64,000 nucleotides of DNA from DAOTXN01 sp034435435 (GCA_034435435.1 DAOTXN010000095.1:5729-69728), one strand, 5' to 3'. Counted from the first letter of the stretch, positions 51,010-59,559 are shown. Notes: a model not told the origin generated them from the letters alone. Program-made: numbers and translations.

Positions 51010-53274
51010 ATGGTTCAGAAAATCAAAGTGTTTCTGGTCGCCCTGTATGCGCGGGTCTCGACCGACATGCAGGCCGAGGAAGGCAAGTCCATCGCCGCCC
51101 AACTGGCCGAGATGCGCGAGTACGCTCAGAGCCGGGGCTGGGTGGTGGTGGCCGAGTTCGTGGACCCCGGTTACACCGGCACGACGATGGATCGTCCGGC
51201 GCTGCAGGCCGCGCTGGAGGGAGCGGCCCGGGGTGCGTATGACATCCTGCTGGTACACGAGCTGTCGCGCCTCTCGCGCCGCCTCTTTGACACCTTTGCC
51301 ATCTTTGAGGAGCTGGGTCACCATCAGGTCGGCTTTGCCTCGGTAAAGGACAAAGATTTCGACTTTTCCTCGCCCACCGACCGGTTGTTCCTGACCTTCC
51401 TGGCGGCGCTGAACCAGTACTACGTGGACCTGCTCAAGATGCACACCATCAAGGGCAAGCACCAGCGGGCGCGCGAGGGTCTGTACAACGCTTCGATCGC
51501 GCCCTACGGCTACGCCCACACCGGCGACGCTTCCACGCCGCCCGCGATCGTGGAGGCCGAGGCCGAGGCCGTGCGCCAGATGTTCGACCGCTACGCCACC
51601 GGCAAGTACTCCTACCAGGACGTCGCCGACTGGCTGGCCGACGCCGGTTTCAAAACCCGCGCCGGGAAGGACTTTTCCAAGGACACGGTTGCGGACATGT
51701 TGCGCAACCCGTTCTACAAGGGACTGGTGCAATACCGCCAGGGGGCGCGGGGCCAGGACGTTGGAGAGTTGTTTCCGGGCAAGCACGCAGCCATCGTCAC
51801 GGCCAGCGTGTGGGAGATGTGCCGGCAGATCCGCGAGCAGCGCCGCAGCGAGCCGCGCACCTACCAGCCCAAGTATCGGGTCTACCTGCTCAACGGGCTG
51901 GTCGCCTGCGACGCCTGCGGGCGCAAGCTGCGGGCGCAGGGGGCCAAGGCCGGTTCGTACTATCGAGAGGTCTCCAACCAGCGCGGCTTCAGCGATTGTC
52001 CCGACCGGGGGCGCGGGGCGCGCATCGAGTGGGTAGACGAGCAAGTCTCCGCGCTCTTTCGCGAGTTGCAGTTGCCCCCCGACTGGCAAGACGAGCTACA
52101 GGCGCTGACGGAAGTGGACGAGGATTACGAGGTGCTGGAGAACCGCCGCGCCCGTCTGCTGCAGGAGCGCAAACGCTTGAAGCGCATGAAGATTCGCGGT
52201 GAGTTCGACGACGACCCGGAGGTGTACGAGCAGGAGCTGGCCCGCATCCAGCGCCAGTTGGCCGAGCTGCCCGCGCCGGGGGATATGGAGACGTTGGAAC
52301 GGGCGGCGGGGGTGTTGGAGGCGCTGGCGGAGGCCTGGGATCAGGCCGAGCTGGCCGAGCGGCGCGACCTGCTGCGGCTGGCGCTGCGGGAGGTCAAGGT
52401 GGACGTGCCCCAGGCGCGGGTGACTACAGTGGAGCCGTACCCCATCTTTGTGCCGCTCTTTCGACGCATTGCGCAACTGCGCGAGGTGGCCTTTGGCGTG
52501 TTTACGCCGGCCTGGTCGCCGGAGTTCCTGGAGAGCTGTGAGCCGTTGCCGCTCTTGCCCGCGGGCGAGACGCTGACCGACGCACAAACGTCGCCGGACT
52601 GGCCGCTGGTCACCGCGCTGCCCGACGTGATAGTGGGGGACCGGATCACCCCAGCCCTCAGCCAATGGCTCAAGGAGCAGCGCAAGGCAGACACAGCGCC
52701 AGGCCGGGTGGTCGAGTTGGCTCAGCCCGGCGCGCCGCCCCTGCAGACCGACCCGCGTCGCTGGCCCGCAGTCCAGGTTGAGCGCGTGACAGACCTGGCG
52801 CTGGTGCCCGACCACAGCGTCGGGTTTCTGTGGACCCCCTTTGCGGTGCAGCGTTCGCTCGGCTCGTCGGAGCTGATCACGGCGGCGCGGCGAGTGGTCA
52901 CGCCCGGCGGCGCGTGGGCCTTCGTGGACGTGCTACCGGCCTCGATGCCCGCCCACTGGCTGTATCGCTTTTTCCCCGAGACCTGGGAGCACGCCTGCCA
53001 GCGCACGCTGGATGCCTGTCGGTTGTACGCGGCGCTGGTAGAGAACAACTTTGACGTGCAGTTGGGGCGGCGCACCTACTATCAGCGGCTGCGGTTGGGT
53101 GAGGTGCTGGAGAGGGCCCGAGAGCGAGAGCAGATACCGCAACTGGCCAACCTGGCCGACTCGCCCTATCAAAAAGGGCTGGCCGAGTTGGAGGCGCTGG
53201 TGCAAGGAGCAGGCAGGGATACAGAAGTCGCCTCAGAGGTGTGCCTGGTAGAGGTGACGGCGGTGAAGCGATAG
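51010..53274 (+). CDS. Large serine recombinase fused to a truncated SAM-methyltransferase-like domain
   Basis: This is a 754-residue protein. The resolvase-type catalytic domain has the nucleophile Ser17 in YARVSTDM and arginines in LSRLSRRLFD. The recombinase domain and a Cys-containing ribbon (CDACGRK) follow, then a coiled coil near 370-430. Large serine recombinases integrate and excise mobile elements. After about residue 560 the sequence reads like the second half of a class I methyltransferase: DLALVPDHSVGF, AARRVVTPGGAWAFVDV, RFFPETWEHACQRTL, and LADSPYQKGLAELEALV. The SAM-binding first half is missing, so it is probably not catalytic. I chose ATG 51010 for its ribosome site and the promoter; the longer frame from 50656 is an artefact. 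It lies beside tRNA-Asp and may be the island's integrase. Confidence 0.85.
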   Translation: MVQKIKVFLVALYARVSTDMQAEEGKSIAAQLAEMREYAQSRGWVVVAEFVDPGYTGTTMDRPALQAALEGAARGAYDILLVHELSRLSRRLFDTFAIFEELGHHQVGFASVKDKDFDFSSPTDRLFLTFLAALNQYYVDLLKMHTIKGKHQRAREGLYNASIAPYGYAHTGDASTPPAIVEAEAEAVRQMFDRYATGKYSYQDVADWLADAGFKTRAGKDFSKDTVADMLRNPFYKGLVQYRQGARGQDVGELFPGKHAAIVTASVWEMCRQIREQRRSEPRTYQPKYRVYLLNGLVACDACGRKLRAQGAKAGSYYREVSNQRGFSDCPDRGRGARIEWVDEQVSALFRELQLPPDWQDELQALTEVDEDYEVLENRRARLLQERKRLKRMKIRGEFDDDPEVYEQELARIQRQLAELPAPGDMETLERAAGVLEALAEAWDQAELAERRDLLRLALREVKVDVPQARVTTVEPYPIFVPLFRRIAQLREVAFGVFTPAWSPEFLESCEPLPLLPAGETLTDAQTSPDWPLVTALPDVIVGDRITPALSQWLKEQRKADTAPGRVVELAQPGAPPLQTDPRRWPAVQVERVTDLALVPDHSVGFLWTPFAVQRSLGSSELITAARRVVTPGGAWAFVDVLPASMPAHWLYRFFPETWEHACQRTLDACRLYAALVENNFDVQLGRRTYYQRLRLGEVLERAREREQIPQLANLADSPYQKGLAELEALVQGAGRDTEVASEVCLVEVTAVKR

Positions 53275-53282
53275 CCGTACTC

Positions 53283-53294
53283 GAAACCGGTTTC
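53283..53294. repeat. 12-bp perfect palindrome after the recombinase
   Basis: GAAACCGGTTTC reads the same on both strands, 9 bases after the recombinase stop. It may be chance, or part of a recombinase attachment site. Confidence 0.3.
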
Positions 53295-53318
53295 TGACGA
53301 AAGCTCCAAGAGAGCACG

Positions 53319-53339
53319 AAAAAGCCCCCGTGAGGGGGC
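53319..53339 (-). terminator. Intrinsic terminator on the minus strand
   Basis: Read on the minus strand, GCCCCC-TCAC-GGGGGC is followed by TTTTT. It could end transcripts entering from the tRNA-Asp side, about 200 bases away, and may also act on recombinase transcripts as a hairpin. Confidence 0.65.
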
Positions 53340-53347
53340 ATGGCGAC

Positions 53348-53375
53348 TTGACAATTACTTGAGTAGAATTATAAT
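53348..53375 (+). promoter_or_regulatory. Near-consensus promoter in front of a structured stretch
   Basis: TTGACA at 53348-53353 and TATAAT at 53370-53375 are both perfect matches to the sigma-70 consensus, 16 bases apart. No protein gene follows within 470 bases on this strand, so it may drive an untranslated RNA starting near 53382. Confidence 0.6.
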
Positions 53376-53381
53376 GTACTG

Positions 53382-53530
53382 GAAACAGTCAGAAGCACGT
53401 TAAAACCACCCATACTTTCATGATGGGTGCGGAAGTGAAAGACAAGAGCCACCCCCTGATGGCTGGCAACCGACGGGATGGCTCCCCTGAAGCTTCTGCG
53501 CCACGGCTACAAGCCGCTCTGTCGCGCAAA
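53382..53530 (+). ncRNA. Candidate structured RNA of unknown class
   Basis: This follows the strong promoter and contains no plausible gene. It has a hairpin CACCCAT...ATGGGTG near 53410-53432, GAGCCA pairing with TGGCTC across the middle, a long-range pairing of CAGAAGC (near 53387) with GCTTCTG (near 53497), and CGGC-TACAA-GCCG after that. A GGCAACC sequence near 53467 recalls SAM-riboswitch cores, but the other conserved parts are absent. It ends just before the convergent tRNA-Asp. Small RNA, decayed element end or regulatory leader are all possible. Confidence 0.4.
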
Positions 53531-53541
53531 ATTACTTCATA

Positions 53542-53614
53542 CGGGAGCGACGGGATTCGAACCCGCGATCTTCGGCTTGACAGGCCGACATGTTAACCGC
53601 TACACTACGCCCCC
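53542..53614 (-). tRNA. tRNA-Asp (GTC)
   Basis: Read on the minus strand, a full cloverleaf is visible: acceptor GGGGGCG pairing with CGCTCCC, anticodon loop CTGTCAA (anticodon GTC) closed by TCGGC/GCCGA, and the T arm GCGGGTTCGAATCCCGT with discriminator G. CCA is not encoded. Its 3' end faces the recombinase, as expected at an integration site. Confidence 0.95.
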
Positions 53615-53691
53615 TGTTTATGCTTGATATCATACCATAAAACTCCATCTCTGTCAAAGGCAGTCCCCGTGTGGGGTACATATCAATTTGA

Positions 53692-53745
53692 GGGCGAGTT
53701 GGCGGCCAAGCGCCAGAGGTCATCGAAACAGTCACCAACTCGCCC
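53692..53745. repeat. 11-bp inverted repeat upstream of dnaK
   Basis: GGGCGAGTTGG pairs with CCAACTCGCCC across a 32-base loop that contains a weaker inner pairing. It lies about 100 bases before dnaK. It is not the HrcA/CIRCE sequence and may be a transcription attenuator, an operator or an RNA hairpin. Confidence 0.45.
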
Positions 53746-53848
53746 CGTTCTAATAATCCTCTAGCATTTCTCCTATACTCATCCAACACTTTTCCACTAT
53801 GCTTGTTCACGATCAGATACAGAAGTGGGTAAAGTGGAGGAATATAGT

Positions 53849-55759
53849 ATGTCCAAAATCGTAGGAATTGACCTGGGTACGACCAACTCGGTCGTGGCCG
53901 TGATGGAAGGCGGCGAGCCGACCGTGATCACCACCGCCGAGGGTGGGCGGTTGTGTCCGTCGGTTGTGGCCTTTGCGAAAAACAACGAGCGGCTGGTCGG
54001 CCAGACAGCCAAGCGTCAGGCGGTCGTGAACTCGGAAAACACCGTCTTTTCGATCAAGCGCTTCATGGGCCGGCGCTACGACGAGACCACCGTCGAGCGC
54101 AAGATGGTGCCGTTTCAGGTGGTCGCCGGTCCGACCGGCGACGCACGGGTGAAGATCCCGGCCACCGGCAAAGAATACACGCCGCAGGAAATCTCGGCCA
54201 TGATCCTGCGTAAGCTCAAGCAAGACGCCGAAGCTTACCTGGGCGAGCCGATCACAAAAGCCGTCATCACCGTCCCGGCCTATTTCAACGACAGCCAGCG
54301 CCAAGCCACCAAAGACGCCGGGCAGATCGCTGGCTTGGACGTGCTGCGCATCATTAACGAGCCGACCGCGGCCAGTCTGGCCTACGGGCTGGACAAAAAA
54401 GAGATGGAGACCATCTTGGTCTTCGACCTGGGCGGCGGGACGTTTGACGTGAGCGTGCTGGAGGTGGGCGAAGGCGTGGTCGAGGTCAAGTCCACCAATG
54501 GCGACACACACCTGGGCGGAGACGATTGGGATCAACGCATCGTCAACTGGGTGGCCGACGAATTTAAAAAAGAACAGGGCATTGACCTGCGCAACGACCG
54601 CCAGGCGTTGCAACGACTCAAGGAAGCGGCAGAAAAGGCCAAGATCGAATTGTCCAGCCTGATGGAGACCGAGATCAATCTACCCTTTGTCACCGCCGAC
54701 GCCAGCGGTCCCAAGCACTTGCAGATCAAGCTTACGCGCAGCAAGTTCGAGCAGTTAACCGAAAATCTGGTAGAGCGCTGCCGCGTGCCGTTCGAGCGCG
54801 CTCTGGCCGACGCCAAACTCAAGGCCAGCCAAATTGACGAGGTGGTGCTCGTGGGCGGCGCGACCCGTATGCCGATGATTCAAGACCTGGTGCGTGGGTT
54901 GACCGGCGGCAAAGAGCCGCACAAGGGTGTCAACCCTGACGAGGTCGTCGCAGTGGGCGCAGCCATCCAGGCTGGTGTGCTGGCGGGCGAAGTGAAAGAC
55001 GTGCTCTTGCTCGACGTGACGCCGTTGACGCTGGGCGTCGAGACGCTGGGCGGGGTGATGACGCCGCTCATCGAGCGCAACACGACCATCCCGGTGAAAA
55101 AGAGCGAGACCTTTAGCACCGCCGCCGATGGCCAGACCGCGGTCACAATTCACGTCTTGCAGGGTGAGCGCCCGATGGCCGCTGATAATATGAGCCTGGG
55201 CCAGTTCAATCTGGAGGGCATCCCGCCCGCGCCGCGCGGCGTGCCACAGATCGAGGTCGCGTTCGACATCGACGCCAATGGCATTTTGAACGTGAGCGCC
55301 AAAGACAAGGCTACAGGCCGCGAGCAAAAGATCACCATCACAGCCAGCACCAACCTGAGCGATCACGATGTGGAGCGCATGGTGCGTGAGGCCAAGCAGC
55401 ACGAAAGCCAGGACCGACGCCAGCGCGAATTGATCGAGGCTCGCAACACCGCCGACGCCGTGACTTATCAAACCGAAAAGGCGCTGCGCGATCTGGGCGA
55501 CAAAGTACCCGCTGGCGACCGCCGCACTATCGAGGGCAAGATCGAGGAACTCAAAAAGGCCATGCCCTCGGATGACGCGCAGCGTATCCGTCGCCTGACC
55601 GAAGAGGTGCAACAAGCCAGCTATGCGCTGGGTCAGCAGATGTACGCACAGCAAGCCGGGATGGGCGGCGCGCCGAGTTACGGACCGAGCGCAGGCAACG
55701 GCAAAAGCCGCGCCGGTACAGATGAAGACGTGATTGAAGGCGAGTTTACCGAAGCCTAA
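53849..55759 (+). CDS. dnaK: DnaK, Hsp70 chaperone
   Basis: This is the 636-residue housekeeping Hsp70, which binds unfolded proteins in an ATP cycle with DnaJ and GrpE. The phosphate 1 motif GIDLGTTNSVVAVMEGG opens the protein, VFDLGGGTFDVSVL is near residue 190, VGGATRMPMIQ near 335, and the substrate domain has LDVTPLTLGVETLGG near 390. The tail is acidic (DEDVIEGEF). ATG 53849 follows GTGGAGG; an in-frame ATG at 53825 lacks a good site. No dnaJ or grpE follows directly; serS converges on it. A bidirectional terminator lies right after the stop. Confidence 0.97.
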   Translation: MSKIVGIDLGTTNSVVAVMEGGEPTVITTAEGGRLCPSVVAFAKNNERLVGQTAKRQAVVNSENTVFSIKRFMGRRYDETTVERKMVPFQVVAGPTGDARVKIPATGKEYTPQEISAMILRKLKQDAEAYLGEPITKAVITVPAYFNDSQRQATKDAGQIAGLDVLRIINEPTAASLAYGLDKKEMETILVFDLGGGTFDVSVLEVGEGVVEVKSTNGDTHLGGDDWDQRIVNWVADEFKKEQGIDLRNDRQALQRLKEAAEKAKIELSSLMETEINLPFVTADASGPKHLQIKLTRSKFEQLTENLVERCRVPFERALADAKLKASQIDEVVLVGGATRMPMIQDLVRGLTGGKEPHKGVNPDEVVAVGAAIQAGVLAGEVKDVLLLDVTPLTLGVETLGGVMTPLIERNTTIPVKKSETFSTAADGQTAVTIHVLQGERPMAADNMSLGQFNLEGIPPAPRGVPQIEVAFDIDANGILNVSAKDKATGREQKITITASTNLSDHDVERMVREAKQHESQDRRQRELIEARNTADAVTYQTEKALRDLGDKVPAGDRRTIEGKIEELKKAMPSDDAQRIRRLTEEVQQASYALGQQMYAQQAGMGGAPSYGPSAGNGKSRAGTDEDVIEGEFTEA

Positions 55760-55811
55760 AACGTGAAGCGTGAAGCGTCAGACGCTATAAGCGAACGACG
55801 CTTCACGTTTT
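55758..55811. terminator. Bidirectional terminator between dnaK and serS
   Basis: A perfect 14-bp stem, AAAACGTGAAGCGT pairing with ACGCTTCACGTTTT, with T-runs on both strands. It overlaps both stop codons and should end both convergent transcripts. Confidence 0.85.
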
Positions 55812-57075
55812 ATTTGATCACATCGGCCCCGACGTAGAGCCGCAGCGCCTCCGGCACGACGATGCTGCCGTCTGGTTGCTGATAGTTTTCCATCACAGCG
55901 ATCATCACGCGCGGCAGCGCCAGCCCAGAACCGTTGAGGGTGTGCACGAATTCGGGTTTGGCTCCTTTTTCGCGGCGGAAACGCACATTGGCCCGCCGGG
56001 CTTGAAAATCCTCGCAGTTGGAAATCGAGCTGACCTCCAGCCACTCGCCGCAGCCGGGGGCCCACATTTCCAGATCGTATTTTTTGGCGGCCTGGAAGCC
56101 CAGGTCGCCGGTGCACATCTGCACCAGCCGATAAGGAATGTTCAATCCCTTGCACACGTCCTCGGCGTCGCTGACCAGCGCTTCCAGTTCAACATAGCTG
56201 GTTTCGGGCGAGGTAAATTTGTACATCTCGACCTTGTCGAACTGGTGGCCGCGCTTGATGCCGCGCACGTCGCGCCCGGCGCTCATCTTTTCGCGCCGAA
56301 AACAGGGCGTGTAGGCCACGTACTTGATCGGCAAGTCGGCGCCGTCTAAAATTTCGTCGCGGTGCACGTTGGTGAGCGAGATCTCGGCTGTGCCGATCCA
56401 CCAAAAATCCTCTTCGGCGTCGTGATAGATGTTGTCGGCGAACTTGGGCAGTTGGGCCGCGCCGACAAGACTCTCGCGTTTGACCATGTAGGGTGGATAG
56501 ATTTCGGTGTAGCCGTGTTTGTGGGTGTGCAAATCCAGCATCCACGTGATGAGCGCCCGTTGCAGTCGCGCGCCCCATCCGCGCAACAGGTAAAAGCGGC
56601 TACCCGACAATTTGACACCGCGCTCAAAGTCGATCAAGCCGAGCATTGGGCCCAGGTCCCAGTGAGCCAGCGGCTCGAAATCAAAGGCGTGCGGCTCGCC
56701 CTCGGTGCGCACGACGACGTTGTGGCTGTCGTCGGGACCGAGGGGGACGCTGGGATGTGGCAGGTTGGGCACCCACAGCAGCGCTTCGTTCAGATCGGTC
56801 TCAACCTGGCGCAATTGCTCGTCTAGCCCTGCGATGCGCTCACCCACCTGGCGCATCTCGGCGATTTTGGCCTCGCGGGCCACCTGGTCTTTCATCCGGC
56901 TAATCTCTTTAGAGACGGCATTGCGTTGTTGGCGCAGCGTCTCGACCTCTTTAAGAATCGAGCGACGCTGCGTGTCCAGAGCGACGATGCGGTCGATGGG
57001 CGCCTCGCTGTTCAGCTTGGCGATCTCGGTCTTGACGAAATCGGGTTTCTCACGAATCAATGCCAGATCTAGCAC
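55810..57075 (-). CDS. serS: Seryl-tRNA synthetase
   Basis: This 421-residue class II synthetase charges tRNA-Ser with serine. The N-terminal coiled-coil arm (residues of about 30-105) is present, then motif 2 (FRREKMSAGRDVRGIKRGHQF) and motif 3 (NGSGLALPRVMIAVMENYQ). I chose GTG 57075 (minus strand) since AGGAGG lies just upstream and MLDLALIREKP is the normal start of SerRS; the frame runs 62 codons further without support. Expression is probably set by the T-box leader upstream, so low charged tRNA-Ser would raise it. Confidence 0.95.
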   Translation of the reverse strand: MLDLALIREKPDFVKTEIAKLNSEAPIDRIVALDTQRRSILKEVETLRQQRNAVSKEISRMKDQVAREAKIAEMRQVGERIAGLDEQLRQVETDLNEALLWVPNLPHPSVPLGPDDSHNVVVRTEGEPHAFDFEPLAHWDLGPMLGLIDFERGVKLSGSRFYLLRGWGARLQRALITWMLDLHTHKHGYTEIYPPYMVKRESLVGAAQLPKFADNIYHDAEEDFWWIGTAEISLTNVHRDEILDGADLPIKYVAYTPCFRREKMSAGRDVRGIKRGHQFDKVEMYKFTSPETSYVELEALVSDAEDVCKGLNIPYRLVQMCTGDLGFQAAKKYDLEMWAPGCGEWLEVSSISNCEDFQARRANVRFRREKGAKPEFVHTLNGSGLALPRVMIAVMENYQQPDGSIVVPEALRLYVGADVIK

Positions 57076-57459
57076 ATTCCACCTCCTGTTGCGTGCGACA
57101 AGCCTGCGACGAGCTCCCCAGCGCCGCCCAGCGTTCGACTGAGGCTCACGCCGAAGGCTTGCTGGGCAGGTGAGTCGAGTCGTTGGCAACTTGTCCAACG
57201 TCAAAGCCCCCGCGTCTCCAGGACGAGGGGGCTGCTCGTGGTGCCACCTGGGTTTGCCCACCCCTTGCGGCAGTGGGCCTCGCTGAATCGCTCTTTTGCG
57301 ATCCGACTCGATAACGGGAGCGCCCGGTCTGGCTCGTCGCCAGACGACTCGGGAGTGGATTTCGACCGGGCCAGGCTACCGCCTCGCAGCGACCGGCGGC
57401 TCTCTGCGAACCGGCGTCGGTCTATTTGTCTCCGTCAGGGTCTTTTGATTATTGTCATT
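57076..57459 (-). promoter_or_regulatory. T-box riboswitch leader of serS
   Basis: On the minus strand, 57249-57235 reads AGGTGGCACCACGAG, matching the T-box antiterminator bulge; its UGGC complements the GCCA end of tRNA-Ser. Downstream, AGCCCCC pairs with GGGGGCT (57205-57233), a terminator-like hairpin. Upstream are stem I-like pairings, and a TCC serine codon near 57355 may be the specifier. Sensing uncharged tRNA-Ser would favour serS expression. The last 130 bases before the start codon contain two more hairpins. Confidence 0.8.
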
Positions 57460-57465
57460 GGTGCG

Positions 57466-57494
57466 ATTATACCACACGGAATTAGAAGCGTCAA
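57466..57494 (-). promoter_or_regulatory. Promoter of the serS T-box leader
   Basis: On the minus strand, TTGACG (57494-57489) and TATAAT (57471-57466) are 17 bases apart. The start site would be near 57459, at the beginning of the T-box leader. Confidence 0.75.
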
Positions 57495-57535
57495 CGGATG
57501 GCCGAATTTTGAGTGCGACGGTTCTTTGCCCTGTG

Positions 57536-59494
57536 TCATTCCTCCGGCAGCCCTTTGCCGTCCATCACCTCTGCGGTTTGCTCGCGGGCGGCGGCGACGG
57601 AACGCGAGAAAAGCTCGTCCAGCATTTCTGGAGGATAAATCTGCGCCATCGCTGCGTACCAGGTCAGGCCGTCGGCGTGCTGGTAGTGCCAATATTCGGT
57701 GGCGGTCGAGTCGCGCTGCCAGTGAAAGTCGTCCAGGTGATAGGAGGCGATGCGCGACCAGCCGTAACGTTCGGCCAGGGCCGTCACGTCCACGAAATAA
57801 CCCGCCGGGATGGGCAAGCGCCAGCCCCCATCGGTGGGGGTTGGCGACTGTCTGGCCGGGACCGGTTGCCACCAGAAACGCCACGGGGCCTGAGTCAACG
57901 GTTCGCCCAGGCTGCCGTCTTGCACAGCGCACTTGAGATAGAGCCGCCAGTAGGTTTCACCGGCGATGTCTTCGCGCACGACGACCAGCGCGTCCTGGCC
58001 CTCGGCGTCGCGCCAGTCAAAGAGCAGGTCTACGGCGCGGCCGGTCTTGTGCCAGCTCAGGTAGCCCAGGCGATGGCTGTAATAGCGGGCCGGGCGCAGG
58101 ATGTCGCTGACGCGAGCGAGATAGTCGTGACCGCTGCGAGCCAGCACGTCGGCCCGCCAGGCGCGAAAGGCGTCGTCTACCCCGGCCACCATGCGCGGGT
58201 CGGGAGCCTGCACGTCGTCCATTCGCCGCAATTCCAGCGCCGTCGAGTCATCCACCGGGCGGGCTTGAATCTTGCCGCCAGTGCTCAAGGTCTGCGCGGC
58301 CTCCAAGTCGGCCCCCGGCGCGATGGCCGGGCGGCGCACGTGCAAGGACTCGGCGAGAGGCTGCGGCGTCGTCTGGCCTGGCGGGAGCCGGTATAAGTGA
58401 TAGCCCCCTGGTCGGTACGGGTCGTAGGCCTCGAAGGGTGGGCCGGGGTCGTAGCGGGCGAAGAGCAGGCTGCTATCGCTTGCGACGCCGGGACGTTCTT
58501 TGGGCAGTCCGTCGCCGGTCAGGCGCACGGCTAGGCCGCCGTTCACAGGTTGGCGATATAATTCGACGCTGCCGCTTCGTTCCGACAAAAAGACCAATGC
58601 TGAACTGTCGCTCGTCCACACCGGCGACCCGTCATCGCCAGGGCTGGCAGTGATGTTCCTGGCAGGTCCACCGGCTGCGGGCATGACGTAAATCTCTTTT
58701 TCGCCGTCGCGCCACGAGGTAAACGCAATCCACTGGCCATCGGGTGAATAGACCGGTTGATAGTCGCCGCCGGGGCTGTCGGTCAGGCGTTCCAGCCGGC
58801 CGTCGGCCAGAGAGATGCGATAGATCTCCAGGTCGGGGCAGGGGGGTGGGTTGGGCGCGGGCGTTCCGAATTGGCAGGGCGATGTGTCGCGGTAGCTCTC
58901 GAACACAATCCACTGCCCGTCGGGCGACCAGGACGGCGCGCCGTCGTAAGCCAGGTCGAAAGTGATCCGCTGCACGGTGCGATGGGTCAGGTTCAGGGTG
59001 TAAATCTCCCAGTTGCCGGCGCGGTTGGATTGAAAGGCGATGTAGCTTCCGTCGGGCGACCAGGACGGCTGGCGATCTTGTGCCGGGTGGCGGGTCAGGT
59101 TGACGGGCGCGCCTCCGTCGGCGGGCAGCAGGTAGATTTCGTCGTCTCCGTCGACGTCGGAATCGTAAACAGCGAGCGATGAGCTATGATCTGTGTCTTC
59201 GAGCTGGAGGCCCGAAGCGGTCGCGGACGGCGAGCCATTCTCCAGCGACCGCGTTGACTCGCTCAAGACGATCGTTGGGGACGCGACGAGGGTGAGGCGC
59301 GGCGTCGGAGAGGGGGCTACAACAGTCGGTTGTGAAAAGGCGGGGGTCTCGGCGAATGTGGGTTGGGTTGGCGGCGTCTGAGATAACACAAGCGGTGTTG
59401 GTTGAGTGGGCCAGGTAGCGTCAGGGGCTGCACAACCCGCGATGGTCAGAAAACCTATCAATGCCGCGACGAGACGGCGATGGCAGCGTGTCAT
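57536..59494 (-). CDS. Lipoprotein: PD40 propeller plus M15/LAS peptidase-like domain
   Basis: This is a 652-residue exported protein. A lipoprotein signal ends at Cys20 (LTIAGC), and a Pro/Thr/Ser-rich linker follows. Residues of about 105-410 hold TolB-like PD40 propeller repeats (SWSPDGSYIAF, SWSPDGQWIVF and others). The C-terminal 240 residues have SWHKTGRAVDL near 482, matching the SxHxxGxAxD metal motif of LAS/M15 D-Ala-D-Ala peptidases, and TEYWHYQ near 601, matching ExxH. A surface cell-wall peptidase guided by the propeller is a reasonable inference. It diverges from the livG operon. Confidence 0.7.
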   Translation of the reverse strand: MTRCHRRLVAALIGFLTIAGCAAPDATWPTQPTPLVLSQTPPTQPTFAETPAFSQPTVVAPSPTPRLTLVASPTIVLSESTRSLENGSPSATASGLQLEDTDHSSSLAVYDSDVDGDDEIYLLPADGGAPVNLTRHPAQDRQPSWSPDGSYIAFQSNRAGNWEIYTLNLTHRTVQRITFDLAYDGAPSWSPDGQWIVFESYRDTSPCQFGTPAPNPPPCPDLEIYRISLADGRLERLTDSPGGDYQPVYSPDGQWIAFTSWRDGEKEIYVMPAAGGPARNITASPGDDGSPVWTSDSSALVFLSERSGSVELYRQPVNGGLAVRLTGDGLPKERPGVASDSSLLFARYDPGPPFEAYDPYRPGGYHLYRLPPGQTTPQPLAESLHVRRPAIAPGADLEAAQTLSTGGKIQARPVDDSTALELRRMDDVQAPDPRMVAGVDDAFRAWRADVLARSGHDYLARVSDILRPARYYSHRLGYLSWHKTGRAVDLLFDWRDAEGQDALVVVREDIAGETYWRLYLKCAVQDGSLGEPLTQAPWRFWWQPVPARQSPTPTDGGWRLPIPAGYFVDVTALAERYGWSRIASYHLDDFHWQRDSTATEYWHYQHADGLTWYAAMAQIYPPEMLDELFSRSVAAAREQTAEVMDGKGLPEE

Positions 59495-59531
59495 AGGTCG
59501 CCATTATACCAGTTGTGGGCAAAAGCGCCAC

Positions 59532-59559
59532 TTGTCAAATATGGCGCATCGGCTATAAT
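59532..59559 (+). promoter_or_regulatory. Promoter of the livG operon
   Basis: TTGTCA at 59532-59537 and a perfect TATAAT at 59554-59559 are 16 bases apart. The start site would be near 59566, about 90 bases before livG. The same stretch holds a TTGACA and TATAAT on the minus strand, for the divergent lipoprotein gene, though their spacing (24) is poor. Confidence 0.65.

Noticed and set aside
1..53300. Insertion sequence transposases in the island
   Set aside because: No DDE, HUH or TnpB protein was recognised; the only recombinase is the serine enzyme at 51010.
53460..53475. GGCAACC in the structured stretch as a SAM riboswitch core
   Set aside because: The other conserved SAM-I and SAM-IV elements and a methionine gene downstream are missing.
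53692..53745. CIRCE/HrcA operator upstream of dnaK
   Set aside because: The arms do not match TTAGCACTC/GAGTGCTAA and the spacer is far too long.
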